Below, piece after piece: positions 1 to 7,257 of a DNA stretch of 40,331 nt. The stretch spans positions 1 to 40,331 of the forward strand of contig JALHNB010000057.1 of assembly GCA_022843745.1 (NCBI GenBank), given 5' to 3'. The stretch is from Anaerolineae bacterium (GTDB lineage: Bacteria > Chloroflexota > Anaerolineae > Aggregatilineales > Phototrophicaceae). Within the stretch, counting starts at the first letter, position 1. Every line of letters begins with the position of its first letter. The notes under the pieces are model-generated. The model did not search any database. It was not told where the DNA came from and saw only the letters and a program-made list of their open reading frames with translations. The translations under genes were made by a program, and so were the position numbers.

Positions 1-32
1 ATCATTAATTACAAAAATTCGATTATGGTATT

Positions 33-63
33 TGTAGGGGCGACCCGGCGGGTCGCCCCTACA
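33..63. repeat. GTAGGGGC-family palindromic repeat (intergenic)
   Basis: Perfect inverted repeat with 14-nt arms beginning TGTAGGGGCGACCC and a 3-nt GGC centre. It belongs to the family that recurs at 5968, 26526 and, in related forms, at 15474, 22783, 28828 and 31000. Here it lies upstream of the permease operon and outside any gene, showing that the family is a genomic repeat and not a PKS-specific sequence. Confidence 0.85.
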
Positions 64-142
64 ATAGCAAAACGTTACATGTGTAAACCATCATTTCAGC
101 AGCGCTAAAAAGTTATATGACTGTTTGGAGTCCAAAAACGCG

Positions 143-1084
143 ATGGCAACTACTTCAATTCCTCTGCCGCGCCAGCAAGCTAAAACTAAACGGCGACCCG
201 GATACTGGCGTGAAGCGATTACAGGCTATCTCTTTATCATGCCTGTGGTGCTGGGCCTCATCATCTGGACATTTGGGCCAATGATCGCCTCAGCCTATTA
301 CAGCCTCACGGATTACAACATTCTGAAGGAGCCTACCTTTGTCGGCTTCGACAATTATGTGAAGCTGTTTACCCGTGATCGCGATTTTGCCCGTTCGCTG
401 GGCGTAACATTGCGATTTGCCATCGCAAGTATGGCAATCGGGCAGACCGTGAGCCTGGCTATCGCGATCCTGCTGACACAAAAAGTGCGGGGAATGGTTA
501 TTTTTCGAACGATGTTTTATTTGCCGATCATCGTGCCATTTGTGGCCTCGGCGCTTCTTTTTAAATATATGTTTAATGCCCAGTTCGGCCCGGTCAATGC
601 GGTGCTGGAATTTATTGGCATCCCAGCCATCAACTGGCTCGGCTCACAGGATTGGGCGCAGGCGGCAATGGTGCTGATCGCCGTGTGGACGGGCGGCGTG
701 GTCGCGACCATTATTTACGTCGCGGGCTTGCAGAACGTCCCGGAAGAACTCTACGACTCGGCGAAAATCGACGGCGCGAACGGCTGGCAGCGCTTTCAAA
801 CCGTCACGCTGCCGATGCTTACGCCAACGATATTTTTTAATGTCGTGACCGGCTTCATTGGCGCATTCCAGTTTTTTGTCCCGGCGTTTGTCATCACCCA
901 GGGCGGCCCCTCAAAAGCCACTTATTTTTACAATCTCAATTTGTACGATAAAGCGTTTGACTGGTTCGAGATGGGTTACGCATCCTCAATGGCCTGGGTG
1001 CTGTTTGTGATCATCATCGGGCTGACGCTGCTGATTTTCCGATCATCGCCTTTATGGGTGTATTACGAAGGGGAGGCGAAATAA
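143..1084 (+). CDS. Sugar ABC transporter permease (MalF/UgpA type)
   Basis: Inner-membrane permease of a carbohydrate-uptake ABC transporter. The 313-residue protein has a cytoplasmic N-terminus, a first membrane helix near residues 30-50 (LFIMPVVLGLIIW) and several further hydrophobic segments. Near residue 210 it has the EAA loop (EELYDSAKIDGANGWQRFQ) that contacts the ATPase. The family works as a heterodimer with a MalG-type partner, which is the next gene. I chose the ATG at 143 because GGAG lies at 127-130. A TTG at 125 would add six residues and cannot be excluded. The stop codon overlaps the next start (TAATG), so the two are translationally coupled. The binding protein is probably encoded just upstream, outside the window. 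The sugar is not readable from the permease; the GH32-like enzyme downstream suggests fructosides. Confidence 0.93.
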   Translation: MATTSIPLPRQQAKTKRRPGYWREAITGYLFIMPVVLGLIIWTFGPMIASAYYSLTDYNILKEPTFVGFDNYVKLFTRDRDFARSLGVTLRFAIASMAIGQTVSLAIAILLTQKVRGMVIFRTMFYLPIIVPFVASALLFKYMFNAQFGPVNAVLEFIGIPAINWLGSQDWAQAAMVLIAVWTGGVVATIIYVAGLQNVPEELYDSAKIDGANGWQRFQTVTLPMLTPTIFFNVVTGFIGAFQFFVPAFVITQGGPSKATYFYNLNLYDKAFDWFEMGYASSMAWVLFVIIIGLTLLIFRSSPLWVYYEGEAK

Positions 1085-1992
1085 TGGCGAGTATCACAAA
1101 ATCCACCAAGCCCGTTATGTCGCTGGAAAGGCCGCAGGATGCCGCTCGCCGCCGCAAGCAGTTTAATATGACCGTCATTTATGCGCTGCTGATTATCGGT
1201 GCGCTCATCTATATGCTGCCATTGATCGTGATGGTCAGCACCTCCTTTAAACCTTTTACAGAAATTAACCGCTACCCGCCAACATTTTTGCCTAATGAAT
1301 GGCGACCCAGCAACTACCCCGAAGCCCTGACTTACGGCGTAACCCAATTTCCACGCTGGACGCTCAATACACTCATCATTCTGGGCGGCATCCTTCCTGG
1401 CGTACTCATCTCCTGTTCGCTGTGCGCCTATGGCTTTGCTCGGCTGCGCTTTCCGGGGCGCAATATCTGGTTTATGCTCGTACTGGCCTCGATCATGCTG
1501 CCACAGCAGGTCACGCTGATCCCCCTCTATATTCTGTTCAGCAAAATTGGCTGGCTGGATACTTTTTGGCCGCTGATCGTCCCCACATGGTTCGGCGGCG
1601 GCGCGGTCAACATCTTCCTGATGCGCCAGTTTTTTATGCAGATTCCGCGTGACCTGGACGAAGCCGCCATTATCGACGGCGCAGGGCATTTCACGATCTG
1701 GTCGCGCATTTACTTGCCGCTGTCACGTCCGGCGCTGGTCTCTGTCGCGCTGCTCACCGTTCTGGCACAGTGGAACGACTTTTTCGGCCCATTGATTTAC
1801 CTGCGCAGCCCGGATAATTTCACATTGGCGATTGGCCTCAACTTTTTCCAGCTATCGGTCAGTACGCAGCTAGCCCGTACCGATTACATCATGGCGATTT
1901 CGACGCTCATGGTGCTGCCGATGGTCGTGATGTTCCTGCTGGCGCAAAAATATATCGTGCAGGGCTTTATTACCAGCGGCTTGAAAGGGTAA
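1084..1992 (+). CDS. Sugar ABC transporter permease (MalG/UgpE type)
   Basis: Second permease subunit of the carbohydrate importer. The protein is 302 residues. It has an N-terminal membrane helix (VIYALLIIGALIYMLPLIVM) followed by the periplasmic segment with FKPFTEI, which is typical of MalG-type subunits, and an EAA loop (DLDEAAIIDGAGHFTIWSRI) near residue 200. The start at 1084 overlaps the previous stop by one base and has a strong GGGGAGG ribosome binding site about 8 nt upstream. An earlier in-frame ATG at 1054 lies inside the preceding gene and has no such site. Partner of the 143-1084 permease. No ATPase is visible here; such importers often share one encoded elsewhere. Confidence 0.94.
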   Translation: MASITKSTKPVMSLERPQDAARRRKQFNMTVIYALLIIGALIYMLPLIVMVSTSFKPFTEINRYPPTFLPNEWRPSNYPEALTYGVTQFPRWTLNTLIILGGILPGVLISCSLCAYGFARLRFPGRNIWFMLVLASIMLPQQVTLIPLYILFSKIGWLDTFWPLIVPTWFGGGAVNIFLMRQFFMQIPRDLDEAAIIDGAGHFTIWSRIYLPLSRPALVSVALLTVLAQWNDFFGPLIYLRSPDNFTLAIGLNFFQLSVSTQLARTDYIMAISTLMVLPMVVMFLLAQKYIVQGFITSGLKG

Positions 1993-2006
1993 GAATCTGC
2001 TAGGCT

Positions 2007-2288
2007 ATGAGTAAGCGGAGTAAAAGATACAAGCGGATCGCGCAGAATCCAAACAACATCATATTTGACGATTTACGTAACTTGTTAGAAGATTATGGCT
2101 TCGAACACAGACGCACACGCGGCAGCCACCATTCGTTTGTTGGTAGAATAGGTGATGAAAAAGTGTCATTGGTTATTCCCTACCGAAAACCGCTTAAAGA
2201 AGTCTATGTCAAAAAAGCACTCGCACTGATCGAGCAAATCCAGGCATTGAGCATTGAAAATGATGAGGAAGGTGAGGCAGATGAATAA
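2007..2288 (+). CDS. hicA: HicA-like mRNA interferase toxin
   Basis: Small basic protein of 93 residues resembling HicA (YcfA family), a double-stranded-RNA-binding-fold toxin that cleaves mRNA. The diagnostic stretch is GFEHRRTRGSHHSF at residues 31-44, with the conserved catalytic histidine in GSHH, followed by the strand VSLVIPYRKPLKEVYVKKAL. Length fits the family; the lysine-rich N-terminal extension and acidic C-terminal tail are somewhat longer than usual. The reading frame overlaps the hicB-like gene by 8 bp, the usual toxin-first arrangement. It sits 14 bp after the permease stop, inserted between transporter and glycosidase genes. Its base composition looks more AT-rich than its neighbours, which suggests acquisition. 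Toxicity is inferred from family only. Confidence 0.8.
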   Translation: MSKRSKRYKRIAQNPNNIIFDDLRNLLEDYGFEHRRTRGSHHSFVGRIGDEKVSLVIPYRKPLKEVYVKKALALIEQIQALSIENDEEGEADE

Positions 2289-2511
2289 AACACTTGAATA
2301 CTACTTGTCGCTGCCCTACACCATTGAACTGACACCAGACCGAGATGGATACTGGTTTGCAGAGATTCCGCTTCTAAAGGGCTGTATGACACAGGGCGAA
2401 GATCGCGATGAAGCGCTTGAAATGATTGACGAAGCCAAAATCCTCTGGCTGGAAACGGCATTAGAAGAAGGTATTCCGATTCCTGAGCCAGTGCCACTGA
2501 CAAGCTTTTAA
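2281..2511 (+). CDS. hicB: HicB-like antitoxin (short form)
   Basis: Partner of the preceding HicA-like toxin, 76 residues. The partial RNase-H-like HicB fold is visible: YYLSLPYTIELTPDRDGYWFAEIPLLKGC followed by the helix GEDRDEALEMIDEAKILWLETALEEG and a PIPEP tail. I chose the ATG at 2281 because AGGTGAGG lies just upstream and the HicB homology starts there. In-frame ATGs at 2254 and 2257 would add residues unlike the family. There is no C-terminal HTH or ribbon-helix-helix DNA-binding segment, so this short form probably neutralises the toxin by direct binding. Autoregulation through DNA binding is not supported by what is visible. Confidence 0.8.
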   Translation: MNKTLEYYLSLPYTIELTPDRDGYWFAEIPLLKGCMTQGEDRDEALEMIDEAKILWLETALEEGIPIPEPVPLTSF

Positions 2512-2534
2512 TCTACAACATAGAAGTCAAAACA

Positions 2535-3929
2535 ATGTCTTTCCTATTCAAACCTGACGACGGCGTTGCAGCCGATTTTATCCCGTTCTACTGGAATGGG
2601 CGTTATCACCTCTTTTACCTGAAGGACTATCGCGACGAGGCCACGCATGGCAAAGGTACGCCCTGGTTTCACCTCGTCACCGATGATTTCGTCAACTTCG
2701 AGGATTGGGGCGAAGCGCTGCCACGTGGGGCTGAAGATTCACAGGATTTGTGGGTGTTCACCGGCTCGGCGTTCGAAAAAGATGGCACATTTTACATCTT
2801 TTACACAGGGCATAACTGGCTATTTAACGGCAAAAAACCCGTTCAGGCCGTGATGCGGGCTACCAGCTCTGACCTCCGCACCTGGACGAAAGACGAATCA
2901 TTCCTGTTTTTCGCGCCGGAAGGTTACGAGCCGGACGATTGGCGCGACCCGTTTATCTATTGGAATGACGATACTCACGAATATGGGATGCTGCTGGCGG
3001 CACGTAAGCCGAGTGGCCCCAGCCGAAATCGGGGCTGTGTCGCCCTCGCCACCAGCAAGGATTTGAACACCTGGGAAGTCCGCGAACCGTTCTGGTCGCC
3101 TGACTTGTATTTCACCCACGAATGTCCCGATTTATTTCGCATCGGCGACTGGTGGTATCTCGTTTATTCGACCTTCAGCGAACGCTCCGTCACGCATTAC
3201 CGCATGAGCCGCAGTCTGAACGGCCCCTGGGTCGCGCCACCAAACGACACCTTTGATTCACGCGCTTTTTACGCCGCGAAAACCGCCAGCGATGGTGAAA
3301 AACGCTATATTTTTGGCTGGCTGCCGACGCGCGTGGGTGAAAAAGACGACGGCAACTGGCAGTGGGGCGGCGATCTGGTCACGCACGAAATTTTGCAGCA
3401 ATCCGACGGCACGTTGAACGTTCGCCCGCCTGAAACCGTATTAGCGGCTTTTAGCAATTCACTGCTACTTGCGCCACGAAAAATTCTAGGCGATTGGAAA
3501 ACAGGCGAAAACAAATTCTCTTCAACATCGGTCAGTCGATTTTCGGCGCTGTCACTCGGCGAACTGCCTCAAACCTGTTTGATCGAAGCCGAAATTTCGC
3601 TCTCGCCGGGGACAGTGAATGCCGGATTATTTTTCCGCGCCGATGCCACGCTCGACCATTATTATCAACTGCGCATCGAGAATCATCGCATCGTGTTTGA
3701 CCGCTGGCCGAGGCCGGGGGATCAGCCCTTCATACTGGAACGTCCGTTGGAAGTTGGCGATACAGTGCGCCTCAAAGTTATCGTCGATGAAACGTGTATC
3801 GTCGCCTATGTGAACGATCAGATCGCGCTTTCCTGCCGGATGTACGAGCATCGTGCAGGGGAGTGGGGAACGTTCGTCACCGAAGGCGCGGCGCTGTTCG
3901 CCAATATCATTTTGCGAGACACCAAATAA
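2535..3929 (+). CDS. Glycoside hydrolase family 32-like (beta-fructosidase)
   Basis: Predicted retaining fructosidase of 464 residues without a signal peptide, so probably cytoplasmic. The N-terminal five-bladed propeller (about 1-310) carries the family landmarks in degenerate form: an Asp near residue 14 (VAADFIPFYW) where canonical enzymes have WMNDPNG, the transition-state stabiliser RDP at 137-139 (DDWRDPFIYW), and the acid/base Glu at 196 in HECPDLF. The C-terminal part (about 330-464) is a beta-sandwich that ends FANIILRD. Proteins of this subgroup are annotated as GH32, but substrate could be sucrose, levan-type oligosaccharides or another furanoside. It lies in the same direction as the sugar permeases and the kinase. 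The ribosome binding site is weak (AGAAG). The family call is good; the substrate is open. Confidence 0.82.
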   Translation: MSFLFKPDDGVAADFIPFYWNGRYHLFYLKDYRDEATHGKGTPWFHLVTDDFVNFEDWGEALPRGAEDSQDLWVFTGSAFEKDGTFYIFYTGHNWLFNGKKPVQAVMRATSSDLRTWTKDESFLFFAPEGYEPDDWRDPFIYWNDDTHEYGMLLAARKPSGPSRNRGCVALATSKDLNTWEVREPFWSPDLYFTHECPDLFRIGDWWYLVYSTFSERSVTHYRMSRSLNGPWVAPPNDTFDSRAFYAAKTASDGEKRYIFGWLPTRVGEKDDGNWQWGGDLVTHEILQQSDGTLNVRPPETVLAAFSNSLLLAPRKILGDWKTGENKFSSTSVSRFSALSLGELPQTCLIEAEISLSPGTVNAGLFFRADATLDHYYQLRIENHRIVFDRWPRPGDQPFILERPLEVGDTVRLKVIVDETCIVAYVNDQIALSCRMYEHRAGEWGTFVTEGAALFANIILRDTK

Positions 3930-3990
3930 AAACGGCGCAAGGATGAACTGTGCTACAATCAGGTTGCCAGGTGTTTAATCTGAGGTCAAC

Positions 3991-4098
3991 ATGATCGCGC
4001 AAGAGAAAACCTACATGACGCTGGATGGCACATTGGAGGGTGGCGACGTACTGCCCGGATTTACATTAGCCGTTAAAGATATTTTCAGCCGCGCATAA
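3991..4098 (+). pseudogene. C-terminal remnant of a Uma2-family (DUF820) protein
   Basis: A 35-codon frame whose end reads MTLDGTLEGGDVLPGFTLAV followed by KDIF. It matches the usual C-terminus of Uma2-family PD-(D/E)XK-like proteins, where a beta-hairpin is followed by LPGF and a short helix. The catalytic core that should precede it is absent; the bases before 3991 are not coding in this frame. I therefore read it as a fragment left by deletion or recombination, and not as a functional small gene. The match is short and rests on memory of the family. Confidence 0.45.
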
Positions 4099-4106
4099 CT
4101 CAAAAT

Positions 4107-5009
4107 ATGACTTACATCATCGGTATCGACGGCGGCGGCAGCACCATTCGCGCCGCATTATTTGACTCGAACCTCACGCAGCACGGACAATTTGTTGGCG
4201 AAACCGTCAACCCCAGCCTCATTGGACGCGAAGAATCCGCTTTACGCATTCAGCAAGCCATTCACAGCGTTATTTCAGATGCGAATCTCGAAACTGAGCA
4301 AATCGCGGCTGTCGGATTAGGCATCGCGGGCGCGGCAAAAGTCCATTCCGAAGCATGGCTGCGCGAAATCGTGGCCGAAATTTTGCCTCATGCGAAAGTC
4401 GCCGCCAGTTCGGATTACGAAATCGCGCTGGTCGGGGCACATGGCGAACGGCAGGGCGTGCTGGTTCTCGCTGGAACGGGCAGTCTGGCGTATGGCGTAA
4501 ACAAGGCTGGGGAATCCTGGCTAGCAGGTGGATGGGGTTATCTGCTCGGCGACGAAGGCAGCGGATATTGGCTTGGCACACAGGCGTTACGGGCGGCGGC
4601 ACGAATGGCGGATGGGCGCGGGCGCGAAACGGCGCTCACCGCTATCCTCATGAACGCGCTCAACCTCAAAAAACCACTCGATCTTGTCCCCTGGCTGTAT
4701 CAAAATAATCCGCCACGCGCCCGCGATGTCGCCCAACTAACCCCATTGGTGCTGGAATGCGCCCGATCCGGCGATTCCGTCGCGATAGAAATTGTCTCCA
4801 AAGGCGCGTATGAATTGGCGCTGGCGGGTCGTGCCGTCATCCGCCAACTGCACCTCGATCCTCAGAAAATCGCTTTTGCCGGAAGCCTGCTCACCGAGGC
4901 AAACCCACTGAGTACACTGCTCTGCGAATTATTGGGGCTAAAAGCCATCCCGCAGCCACGTTATGCTCCGATAGTCGGCGCGGCGATCCTGGCACGTGCG
5001 CAAATTTAG
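4107..5009 (+). CDS. BadF/BadG/BcrA/BcrD-type sugar kinase (GlcNAc kinase-like)
   Basis: ATP-dependent kinase of the ASKHA fold, 300 residues, resembling bacterial N-acetylglucosamine kinases of the BadF/BadG family. Phosphate-1 loop IGIDGGGSTIRAALFD is at residues 5-20. Phosphate-2 loop VLAGTGSLAYGV is near residues 119-130, followed by GGWGYLLGDEGSGYWLG, a hallmark of the GlcNAc-kinase branch. The adenosine segment IAFAGSLL lies near residue 253. In the cytosol it would phosphorylate an incoming amino sugar or hexose. Its position after the transporter and glycosidase suggests it completes one uptake-and-activation pathway. The start at 4107 has no clear ribosome binding site, but the homology begins there. 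Whether the substrate is GlcNAc or another sugar cannot be decided from sequence. Confidence 0.88.
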   Translation: MTYIIGIDGGGSTIRAALFDSNLTQHGQFVGETVNPSLIGREESALRIQQAIHSVISDANLETEQIAAVGLGIAGAAKVHSEAWLREIVAEILPHAKVAASSDYEIALVGAHGERQGVLVLAGTGSLAYGVNKAGESWLAGGWGYLLGDEGSGYWLGTQALRAAARMADGRGRETALTAILMNALNLKKPLDLVPWLYQNNPPRARDVAQLTPLVLECARSGDSVAIEIVSKGAYELALAGRAVIRQLHLDPQKIAFAGSLLTEANPLSTLLCELLGLKAIPQPRYAPIVGAAILARAQI

Positions 5010-5176
5010 AACATTTCCCCTCACAAACCTAAATTTAGATTGAAATGTTAACGCAAGGTACGTCTCCTATCGTATACTGAGTTAGGGGATCGAAACCTAT
5101 CGCGGCTCATTAATCGGAATCAATCGCGGCTCATCATATCGAAAACTCATAGCAGATCATTATCACGAGAACACTT
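5010..5176 (+). promoter_or_regulatory. Leader region of the polyketide locus with a 12-bp direct repeat
   Basis: This 167-bp gap separates the catabolic block from the polyketide locus and is the most AT-rich sequence just before the thioesterase gene. ATCGCGGCTCAT occurs at 5099-5110 and again at 5123-5134, a 24-bp spacing that would put both copies on one helix face. A weak -10-like TATACT lies at 5073-5078. A promoter and activator or repressor binding are inference only. Confidence 0.3.
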
Positions 5177-5965
5177 ATGACTGTATCCAATAAATTGAAT
5201 ACAAACACCTGGACTCTAGCCTTTAAGCCCAATGAACAGGCAAAACTGCGGCTGTTTTGCTTTCCATACGCAGGCGGCGGCGCGTCGATCTATCGCCAGT
5301 GGCCGCAAGCGCTGCCGGAGCAGATCGAGCTTCGTTCAGTCACGCTGCCGGGGCGAGAAGTACGCCTGCGCGAGAAATCCTATACGCGGATTACACCGCT
5401 GGTCGAGACGCTGGTCGAGGCAATTGAGCCGGAACTCGATAAACCGTTCGCATTTTTCGGCCACAGCATGGGCGGGCTGATCGCGTTTGAAACCGCGCGT
5501 GAACTGCGGCGACAGGGTTATCCCGAACCGCAGCACCTGTTTATCTCCGCGCGTCCCGCACCACAGATTGGCCGGGCTGACCCGCCGTTGAGCCATTTGC
5601 CGGACGTGACTTTTGCCAGCGAATTACAACGGCGCTATTCCGGCATTCCGGCGGCGATCTTCCGCGACCCGGAACTGATGGCGATGTATTTGCCGATTCT
5701 GCGGGCCGACCTGGAACTCCTGGAAACCTACAGCTATAACGCCGAAGAACCGCTTGATTACCCGATCTCGACCTATGGGGGAATGCAGGATTTAATGGTG
5801 ACACCGGACAAAATCACACCCTGGCAGCAGCAAACCACCCATGAGTTTAATCGGGCATTGTTTCCTGGCAATCATTTTTTCCTGCAAACCCAGCAATCAC
5901 AGCTTTTAGCAACCATTGGCAGGGCATTAACCGAAATTCTGAACCGGCTAGATGACGCAAGCTAA
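5177..5965 (+). CDS. Type II thioesterase
   Basis: Stand-alone alpha/beta-hydrolase of 262 residues that in PKS/NRPS systems removes wrong or stalled acyl groups from carrier proteins. Family signatures run in order: LFCFPYAGGGASIYRQW (26-42), VTLPGRE (55-61), the nucleophile elbow FFGHSMGG with Ser97, the acid Asp205 in YGGMQDLMV, and His233 in FPGNHFF. All three catalytic residues are present and length is normal. It is the first gene of the polyketide locus, in the same direction as the PKS genes, but the TnpB element now separates it from PKS1. Editing rather than product release is the usual role of this class. As no PKS here has a TE domain, a role in release cannot be ruled out. Confidence 0.93.
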   Translation: MTVSNKLNTNTWTLAFKPNEQAKLRLFCFPYAGGGASIYRQWPQALPEQIELRSVTLPGREVRLREKSYTRITPLVETLVEAIEPELDKPFAFFGHSMGGLIAFETARELRRQGYPEPQHLFISARPAPQIGRADPPLSHLPDVTFASELQRRYSGIPAAIFRDPELMAMYLPILRADLELLETYSYNAEEPLDYPISTYGGMQDLMVTPDKITPWQQQTTHEFNRALFPGNHFFLQTQQSQLLATIGRALTEILNRLDDAS

Positions 5966-5967
5966 TC

Positions 5968-5995
5968 GTAGGGGCGACGCATGCGTCGCCCCCAC
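5968..5995. repeat. GTAGGGGC-family palindromic repeat
   Basis: Inverted repeat with arms GTAGGGGCGACGCA and TGCGTCGCCCCCAC and one mismatch. It starts 3 bp after the thioesterase stop codon. It is nearly the same sequence as the in-frame copy at 26526-26555 in PKS4. It could act as a weak hairpin at the transcript end, but there is no U-tract. Confidence 0.8.
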
Positions 5996-6025
5996 AGTAA
6001 ATACCCATACATATAAGGGGCGCAA

Positions 6026-6180
6026 GTCAACGACTCCCGGATAAATCCGGGAGCTTGTAAGTCAGGCGGGACTTGAACCCTGGACACTGCGAACGTTTGG
6101 GTGATTGACTGCACCCCGACGACCAATGTTGATCGCCGCGTTTACATCGGCATGGGAGACGTGTCCACACGATGTACATT
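6026..6180 (-). ncRNA. Probable omega-RNA (reRNA) overlapping the tnpB 3' end
   Basis: In characterised TnpB systems the guide RNA is made from the 3' part of tnpB through the right-end hairpin, with the guide taken from flanking DNA. Here the equivalent region contains the last part of tnpB and the hairpin at 6034-6053. The guide would be the sequence leftward of about 6025 on the - strand, reading into the thioesterase/PKS1 gap. Boundaries are estimates; only the hairpin is directly seen. Confidence 0.35.
6034..6053 (-). repeat. Right-end hairpin of the TnpB element
   Basis: Stem of 9 bp, CTCCCGGAT against ATCCGGGAG, with a 2-nt loop, about 10 bases beyond the tnpB stop. Position and shape match the subterminal right-end hairpin of IS200/IS605 elements, which also forms the 3' part of the TnpB guide RNA. 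Confidence 0.7.
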
Positions 6181-7156
6181 TGAAAGTAGCTTGATTAGGA
6201 CGATTGGCTTTATCAATATGACCACAGACCGAACATTCACGAGAGGTATTGCGCGGGTCTACCAGAACCACCAGGACACCGCTGCGCTTGGCTTTATAGC
6301 TGACAAAATCGCGCAACTGCTGAAAAGACCAGTTGTGCAACTCGTCACGTCTCCGGCGCGAAACCGTTACCCGGTCACGGATGCCACTCAAATCTTCCAG
6401 GGCAATCCCGCGTCCAGTGCCTTTCGCCGTTTTGACAAGCTGCTTGCTGATACAGTGGTTCGTATCTCGCGCAAACCGAGACTCGCGTCCCGAACGTTCT
6501 TTCAGTTTTCGCCGTGCCGAGTCAGTGCATTTCTTTTGCAGTTTGCGGCGCAGGCGGCGATAACGATGGCGCACATTCAACAGGTGATGCCCCGCATGGA
6601 TATTCCCGTCGCTGTCGGTGGCAATATTCTTGATGCCCAGATCAACACCAAGAAAGCCCTCCAGGTCAATGGGCGCATCTTCAGGAACTTCGCAAGTGGT
6701 GAAAAGGTAGAACGTGCCGCTGCGAAACACCAGATCGCTTTCGCCATCCTGGTATTGCAGCAGCATCTTTTGATACTCGCCGCAGGTAAAAGCGATTGTT
6801 TCACGTCCACCCAATGTCCAGATCGACACGCGCTGTTTTTCAAGCTGCCAGGTCAGAATACGACTGTCAAAGGGAATAGCCCCATGCGGTTTGAACTGCC
6901 GTTTAACCTTTTTATCTTTCTTGTAACTATCGGCAACCTTGCCAACCACTCGTACCGCCAATTGCGCGGTCAAGGCAAACTGCTCACGGATGGTATAGTA
7001 AGCCAGGTGATGCAAACGTACTTTATTGAACGTTTTATCCTGCCACGCCAGATCGCTCACAAAGTCGCAGGCAGCATTGGCGCGTTCCAGTGTTTGCAGA
7101 AGGGATTGCCGTTGTTCATCTGTCGGCAAGAGCTTGACCGTAGCCGTAAGTTTCAT
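6062..7156 (-). CDS. tnpB: TnpB RNA-guided nuclease (IS200/IS605 family OrfB)
   Basis: Protein of 364 residues of the OrfB_IS605 family, the ancestor group of Cas12 nucleases. The start at 7156 gives MKLTATVKLLPTDEQ, the usual N-terminus; earlier in-frame ATGs up to 7192 add a non-conserved stretch. All three RuvC acidic residues are present: Asp172 in GVDLGIKNIATDSDG, Glu254 in GIALEDLSGI and Asp337 in HADVNAAINI. The zinc ribbon is complete (Cys308, Cys311, Cys327, Cys330). A basic helix with RHRYRRLRRKLQKK follows the first RuvC motif. Length and motifs indicate an intact, potentially active nuclease. It runs against all neighbouring genes. A long opposite-strand frame over the same bases has no recognisable motif and is a shadow. 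Confidence 0.93.
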   Translation of the reverse strand: MKLTATVKLLPTDEQRQSLLQTLERANAACDFVSDLAWQDKTFNKVRLHHLAYYTIREQFALTAQLAVRVVGKVADSYKKDKKVKRQFKPHGAIPFDSRILTWQLEKQRVSIWTLGGRETIAFTCGEYQKMLLQYQDGESDLVFRSGTFYLFTTCEVPEDAPIDLEGFLGVDLGIKNIATDSDGNIHAGHHLLNVRHRYRRLRRKLQKKCTDSARRKLKERSGRESRFARDTNHCISKQLVKTAKGTGRGIALEDLSGIRDRVTVSRRRRDELHNWSFQQLRDFVSYKAKRSGVLVVLVDPRNTSRECSVCGHIDKANRPNQATFKCTSCGHVSHADVNAAINIGRRGAVNHPNVRSVQGSSPA

Positions 7157-7208
7157 ATTCAGAAGCATAGCACAAATCATCTTGAATATCAACTAGTTGA
7201 AAGGAAAA

Positions 7209-7250
7209 GCGCCATTCCTCTCCCGGTTAAAACCGGAGGTCTCCTGGCGC
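7209..7250. repeat. Left-end hairpin of the TnpB element
   Basis: Outer arms GCGCCA (7209-7214) and TGGCGC (7245-7250) enclose an inner palindrome CCGGTTAAAACCGG (7223-7236). The structure ends 7 bp before the PKS1 start codon, so it will be part of any PKS1 leader RNA. The only purine-rich ribosome-binding-like stretch upstream of PKS1, GGAGG at 7235-7239, lies inside this hairpin and is far (18 nt) from the ATG. Confidence 0.65.
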
Positions 7251-7257
7251 GAATTCG

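Larger units (their letters stand above)
6026..7257 (-). mobile_element. Orphan TnpB element (IS200/IS605 group, IS1341-like)
   Basis: Insertion carrying only tnpB, with no tnpA (HUH transposase) in the window. The right end is marked by a tight subterminal hairpin at 6034-6053 just beyond the tnpB stop. The left end is marked by a longer imperfect hairpin at 7209-7250. Exact ends are uncertain by about 10 bp because these elements do not make target duplications. The left end abuts the PKS1 start codon: on the element's strand the adjacent pentamer is TTCAT, a plausible target motif. Mobility would need TnpA in trans. Confidence 0.65.

Noticed and set aside
74-88. GTTACATGTGTAAAC as a LacI-family operator
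   Set aside because: The inner TTACA/TGTAA arms are only 5 bp, and the site lies near a permease start that is probably inside an operon. It is suggestive but too weak to annotate.
5968-6053. Rho-independent terminator after the thioesterase gene
   Set aside because: Two hairpins are present but neither is followed by a T-tract. They are better explained as a dispersed repeat and the IS right end.
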